From Novosphingobium sp. FSW06-99 (GTDB lineage: Bacteria > Pseudomonadota > Alphaproteobacteria > Sphingomonadales > Sphingomonadaceae): 64,000 nt of DNA. Under the pieces are notes generated by a model, which ran no database searches, was not told where the DNA came from, and saw only the letters and a list, made by a program, of their open reading frames with translations. The translations under genes and the position numbers were made by a program. The DNA lies in assembly GCF_001519065.1 (NCBI RefSeq), contig NZ_KQ954253.1:110158-174157 (forward strand), read 5' to 3'. Within the stretch, counting starts at the first letter, position 1, and each line of letters starts with the position of its first letter. Shown one piece after another: positions 59,383 to 64,000 of this stretch.

Positions 59383-61283
59383 CACGGCGCTCCGCGATTG
59401 CCGGGATCATCGCCGTCGCCTTGGCCGGCGTGACGGGCGCGGTGCACGCGCAGACCGATGCGCTGACCCCGACCGGACGATGGAGCGTCGATGCGCGCGG
59501 CAGCGCGCCTGTGCCACCGATGGGCTGGAACAGTTGGAACGCCTTCAACAGCGATATCGACGAGGAAAAGCTGATGGCATCGGCCAATGCGCTGGTGCGC
59601 ACCGGGCTGGCCGCCAAGGGCTATCGTTATGTCGATATCGACGACGGCTGGTGGCTGAAACGGCGGATGCCCGATGGACGACTGATCATCCGCACCGACA
59701 GTTTCCCGTCGGCGATCACCGCCGATGGTGCAACCAGCTTTCGCCCGCTGACCGATCGCCTGCATGCGATGGGGTTCAAGGCCGGGATCTATTCCGACAT
59801 CGGTCGCAACTCGTGCGGCCAGGCCTATACCTCGAACTTTGCCCATCAGCCGGTCGGCACCCGCGATGAACGTGAAGTCGGGCTCTATGGCCATGTCCGT
59901 CAGGACATCGGCCTGTTCATGGGGGAGTGGGGCTTTGACCTGATCAAGGTCGACGGATGCGGGATCCGCGCGATGAGCCCTGACAATCCGCTGGTGAAAT
60001 CGGGCGCATACCGTGTGCTCGGCCCGCTGGTCGATTACGATACCCTGCCGCGCACCGATATCGCCGCCGTGCGGGGGCTTTACGAATCGGTTGCCACAGC
60101 GCTTGGCGAAACCCGGCCGAGGCACGACTATGTCCTGTCGATCTGCCTGTGGGGCGCGGCCGATGTGCGAAGCTGGTCGCGCTTTGTCGGCCAGATGTCG
60201 CGCACCAGCGAGGATCTGTCCCCCACCTGGGAGCGCATGCTGCACAATTTCGATTCGGCGGTGCGCCGCGAACTCTATGCCCACCCCGGATCGTGGAACG
60301 ACCCCGACATGCTCTATGTCGGCACCGGCCCGTTCGCAGCGGACCACCCGGTCGAGGCGCGGTCGCACATGGCCCTGTGGGCCATGCTGGATGCGCCGTT
60401 GATGATCGGGTTCGACATGCGCAAGGCCACCCCTGCGCTTGTCGATATCCTGGGCAACCCGGCGATCATCGCGCTGGATCAGGACCCGGCGGGCAATCAG
60501 GCGGTGCTGGCCTATGACGACGACACCGTGCAGATCCTGGTCAAGACACTGGCCGACGGGGACAAGGCGGTGGCGGTGTTCAACCGCACGGCGGCGCCTG
60601 CCGATGCGGTACTGACCGCCGAACAGATCAAGCTGCGTGCCGATGCCGACATCACCCTGACCGATCTGTGGACCGGCGAAGTCAGCCATTTCACAGGCGA
60701 AGACGCGCTGCATCTGGCCCCGCACCAGACCATGATCTTACGCATCAAGGGCGCGCGCGAACACGCCGCGGGCCTGTACTTGTCCGAACAGCCGGGACGC
60801 GTGAATCCCGCGATTGACGGCGTGGTGGAACCTGAGGCCGACCCCCTGATCCATCGCGGCACTTTGACCTGGCGCAGCACGCGGGGCGATGGCGAGCACC
60901 CGCACTATGGCGGCTGGGGCGGCGCGCGTGCCGACGCCACGCCCTATGGCCAAACGCTGAAAGTGGGCGGGGTGGTGTTTCACAGCGGCATCGGCGTGCT
61001 CGCCAATTCACGGCTGGAAGTGCGCAACGCGGGGTTTCGCCAATTTTCCGCGCGCGTCGGCATCGATGATTCCGCGCGCGACCGGCACGCGCCGGTGCAG
61101 TTCCTGGTCTATGGCGATGGCCGCCTGCTGGCGCAGACCAGCCCGCTGCCATTTGGTGGGGCGCCCACGACGATTGCTGCCGATATTGCCGGTGTCAGGA
61201 TCATCGAACTGGTGGCGCGCGGAGAGGCTGGTACGCGGTTTCCCGATCCGGTGACCTGGGGCGCGGCGGTGCTCGATCGCTAA
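59379..61283 (+). CDS. Secreted glycoside hydrolase family 27 with C-terminal NPCBM-like domain (alpha-galactosidase-like)
   Basis: A 634-residue retaining GH27 enzyme; family members are mostly alpha-galactosidases, some beta-L-arabinopyranosidases. N-terminus MTRRSAIAGIIAVALAGVTGAVHAQ has a twin-arginine look. Barrel motifs: PPMGWNSWNAFNSDIDEEKL, YRYVDIDDGWW, GFKAGIYSDIGRNSCGQ, the nucleophile aspartate in FDLIKVDGCGIRAM, and the acid/base aspartate in GSWNDPDMLYVG. A long segment (about residues 455-630: GGVVFHSGIGVLANSRLEVRN, FSARVGIDDSARDR) is an NPCBM-type sugar-binding domain. It would remove terminal D-galactose, or L-arabinopyranose, from side chains. Coupled to the esterase gene. 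Confidence 0.9.
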   Translation: MTRRSAIAGIIAVALAGVTGAVHAQTDALTPTGRWSVDARGSAPVPPMGWNSWNAFNSDIDEEKLMASANALVRTGLAAKGYRYVDIDDGWWLKRRMPDGRLIIRTDSFPSAITADGATSFRPLTDRLHAMGFKAGIYSDIGRNSCGQAYTSNFAHQPVGTRDEREVGLYGHVRQDIGLFMGEWGFDLIKVDGCGIRAMSPDNPLVKSGAYRVLGPLVDYDTLPRTDIAAVRGLYESVATALGETRPRHDYVLSICLWGAADVRSWSRFVGQMSRTSEDLSPTWERMLHNFDSAVRRELYAHPGSWNDPDMLYVGTGPFAADHPVEARSHMALWAMLDAPLMIGFDMRKATPALVDILGNPAIIALDQDPAGNQAVLAYDDDTVQILVKTLADGDKAVAVFNRTAAPADAVLTAEQIKLRADADITLTDLWTGEVSHFTGEDALHLAPHQTMILRIKGAREHAAGLYLSEQPGRVNPAIDGVVEPEADPLIHRGTLTWRSTRGDGEHPHYGGWGGARADATPYGQTLKVGGVVFHSGIGVLANSRLEVRNAGFRQFSARVGIDDSARDRHAPVQFLVYGDGRLLAQTSPLPFGGAPTTIAADIAGVRIIELVARGEAGTRFPDPVTWGAAVLDR

Positions 61284-61294
61284 ACCAGAACGAA

Positions 61295-61331
61295 GCGGCG
61301 GCCATCATCGAGGGAGGGCGATGGCCGCCGC
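61295..61331. terminator. Strong stem-loop between convergent GH27 and GH51 genes
   Basis: GCGGCGGCCATC (61295-61306) and GATGGCCGCCGC (61320-61331) form a perfect 12-bp, GC-rich stem with a 13-nt loop, 11 bp after the GH27 stop. It can serve both strands. T-runs are lacking. Confidence 0.6.
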
Positions 61332-61374
61332 CGAGCACGCCACCGGCGCGCTCTATGCCAAAAAGACGCAATAG

Positions 61375-62961
<1,587 letters not shown>

Positions 62962-63013
62962 GCTAGTCTCCCGGACTTCGGGTGCAGAGGCAGGGTGGGA
63001 ACGACAGCGCCGG

Positions 63014-64000
63014 TCAATGACCGCCGCCGCTCCACCCATCCATGTCTTCCAGTTCCTTGCCCACCGTTTCGGGCATGAACGCCCGCACGAGGAAAAAGCT
63101 GACAAAAGCGCTGAGTGTGTAGAGCGCATAAGTCGGGGTCAGGCCCAGAGTGCTGGCCATGCCGGGAAAGCTTTGCACCACGGCATAGTTGGCGATCCAT
63201 TGCGCCAGACCGCAGACGGCCAGCGCCGAACCGCGCAACTGGTTGGGAAACATTTCGCCCAGCATGACCCACATCACCGGGCCCCAACTGATGTTGAAGA
63301 ACACCACATAGATATTGGCCGCAATCACTGCGACCAGCCCATAGCCTTGGGCGAGCGACAGCGCGCCATGGGCATCGAGCGTGCCTTTTGAAAAAGCCCA
63401 GGTCATCGTGCCCAGCGCCAGCGTCATGCCCACCGAACCGACCAGCAGCAGCGGCTTGCGCCCCACTTTGTCGATCACCCCCATGGCCAGGAAACAGGCC
63501 GCCACCGACACCAGGCCCGAGATGACATTGCGCTCCAGCGCGGCCTTTTCGGACACGCCGGCCAGTTGCCACAGCGTCTCTCCGTAATAGAAAATTACAT
63601 TGATGCCGACAAATTGCTGAAACAGGGCCAGCACCAGTCCCGCCCAGACGACCGGGCGCAGCACCGTGCCCGGCGCCAGCACATCGGCCAGACGCGGGTG
63701 ATGATCCTTTGCAAACGAGGCGCGGATGTCGTCCACCTTGCGATCGGCCTCGACTGTGCCGAACAGGCGGGTCAGCACCGCGCGCGCTTCAACCACGCGG
63801 TTGCTGCTGATCAGATAGCGCGGGCTTTCGGGAATGAATTGCAGCGCCACCAGAAAGACCACCGCAGGCACCGATTGCGCCAGATACATCCAGCGCCACG
63901 CGGGATGCCCCGCCACGATGCCCAGCGAACTTCCCGCCGCCTGCGCCAGAAAATAATTGACCACAAATGCCAGCGTGAGGCCGGAGATGATCATCACTTG
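63014..64000 (-). CDS. Sugar porter family MFS transporter, N-terminus cut by window
   Basis: The last 329 residues of a sugar:proton symporter of the sugar porter family (XylE, GalP, AraE, GLUT relatives). Visible marks: the middle-loop motif PESPRYLISSNRVVEA, helix 7 FQQFVGINVIFYYGETLW, VIDKVGRKPLLLVGS, WGPVMWVMLGEMFPNQLRGSALAV and the C-terminal PETVGKELEDMD. The N-terminal four to five helices lie beyond the window. The gene is upstream of GH51 on the same strand, so it probably imports arabinose or xylose set free by the secreted enzymes. Specificity cannot be told. Confidence 0.92.
   Translation of the reverse strand, partial: QVMIISGLTLAFVVNYFLAQAAGSSLGIVAGHPAWRWMYLAQSVPAVVFLVALQFIPESPRYLISSNRVVEARAVLTRLFGTVEADRKVDDIRASFAKDHHPRLADVLAPGTVLRPVVWAGLVLALFQQFVGINVIFYYGETLWQLAGVSEKAALERNVISGLVSVAACFLAMGVIDKVGRKPLLLVGSVGMTLALGTMTWAFSKGTLDAHGALSLAQGYGLVAVIAANIYVVFFNISWGPVMWVMLGEMFPNQLRGSALAVCGLAQWIANYAVVQSFPGMASTLGLTPTYALYTLSAFVSFFLVRAFMPETVGKELEDMDGWSGGGH

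Overview
The window is GC-rich, densely coded chromosomal DNA whose gene content fits a sphingomonad-type alphaproteobacterium (Novosphingobium or Sphingomonas-like). The pointers are a large TonB-dependent receptor next to a flavin-dependent 'tryptophan halogenase', a SapC-family protein and a JmjC-like cupin, an ECF sigma factor with a NrsF (DUF1109) anti-sigma factor, and the absence of SusD-type glycan binding proteins. I saw no tRNA, rRNA, insertion sequence, phage gene or CRISPR array. Genus is inferred from gene types, not from a database search.

Region 1 (1-6807) is metabolic and regulatory: a quinone oxidoreductase (cut by the window edge) coupled to a SnoaL-like protein and divergent from an Rrf2 regulator; an aldehyde dehydrogenase coupled to a carboxymuconolactone-decarboxylase-like protein and divergent from a LysR regulator; then two more LysR regulators. 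Region 2 (6831-13046) is a minus-strand tripartite RND efflux operon (adaptor, pump, GlcG-like protein, outer-membrane factor). Region 3 (13367-16524) is a plus-strand redox and stress set: secreted peroxiredoxin, DsbD-like thiol transporter, ECF sigma factor and its anti-sigma factor.

Region 4 (16561-64000) is a very large plant-hemicellulose utilisation locus. It holds glycoside hydrolases of families GH9, GH39, GH43 (two), GH31, GH95, GH8, GH3, GH27 and GH51, a CE1-like esterase, the TonB-dependent receptor for outer-membrane uptake, three inner-membrane MFS sugar transporters, and intracellular catabolism. Xylose would go through isomerase and xylulokinase (xylA, xylB). L-arabinose (and possibly D-galactose) would go through a non-phosphorylating oxidative operon: aldose epimerase, sugar 1-dehydrogenase, IlvD/Edd dehydratase, AraD1-type dehydratase and 2-ketoglutarate semialdehyde dehydrogenase. 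A second acid-sugar module (MFS, enolase-superfamily dehydratase, 3-hydroxyisobutyrate-dehydrogenase-like reductase) sits with GH39. The enzyme mix fits a heavily substituted (glucurono)arabinoxylan and/or fucosylated xyloglucan.

Reading the intergenic regions gives two candidate regulons that tie the locus together. A LacI-type palindrome (GNTAGCGCTATC) precedes GH9, the GH43-xylB-xylA operon and the receptor promoter region; no LacI gene is in the window. A second box (GTANGAGTATA and variants) precedes the acid-sugar operon, the FucP-like transporter, the arabinose operon, GH95, the sorbosone dehydrogenase and again the receptor region; two paralogous FadR-type GntR regulators lie inside the locus and are obvious candidates to bind it. 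The receptor/SapC intergenic region carries both motifs 11 bp apart.
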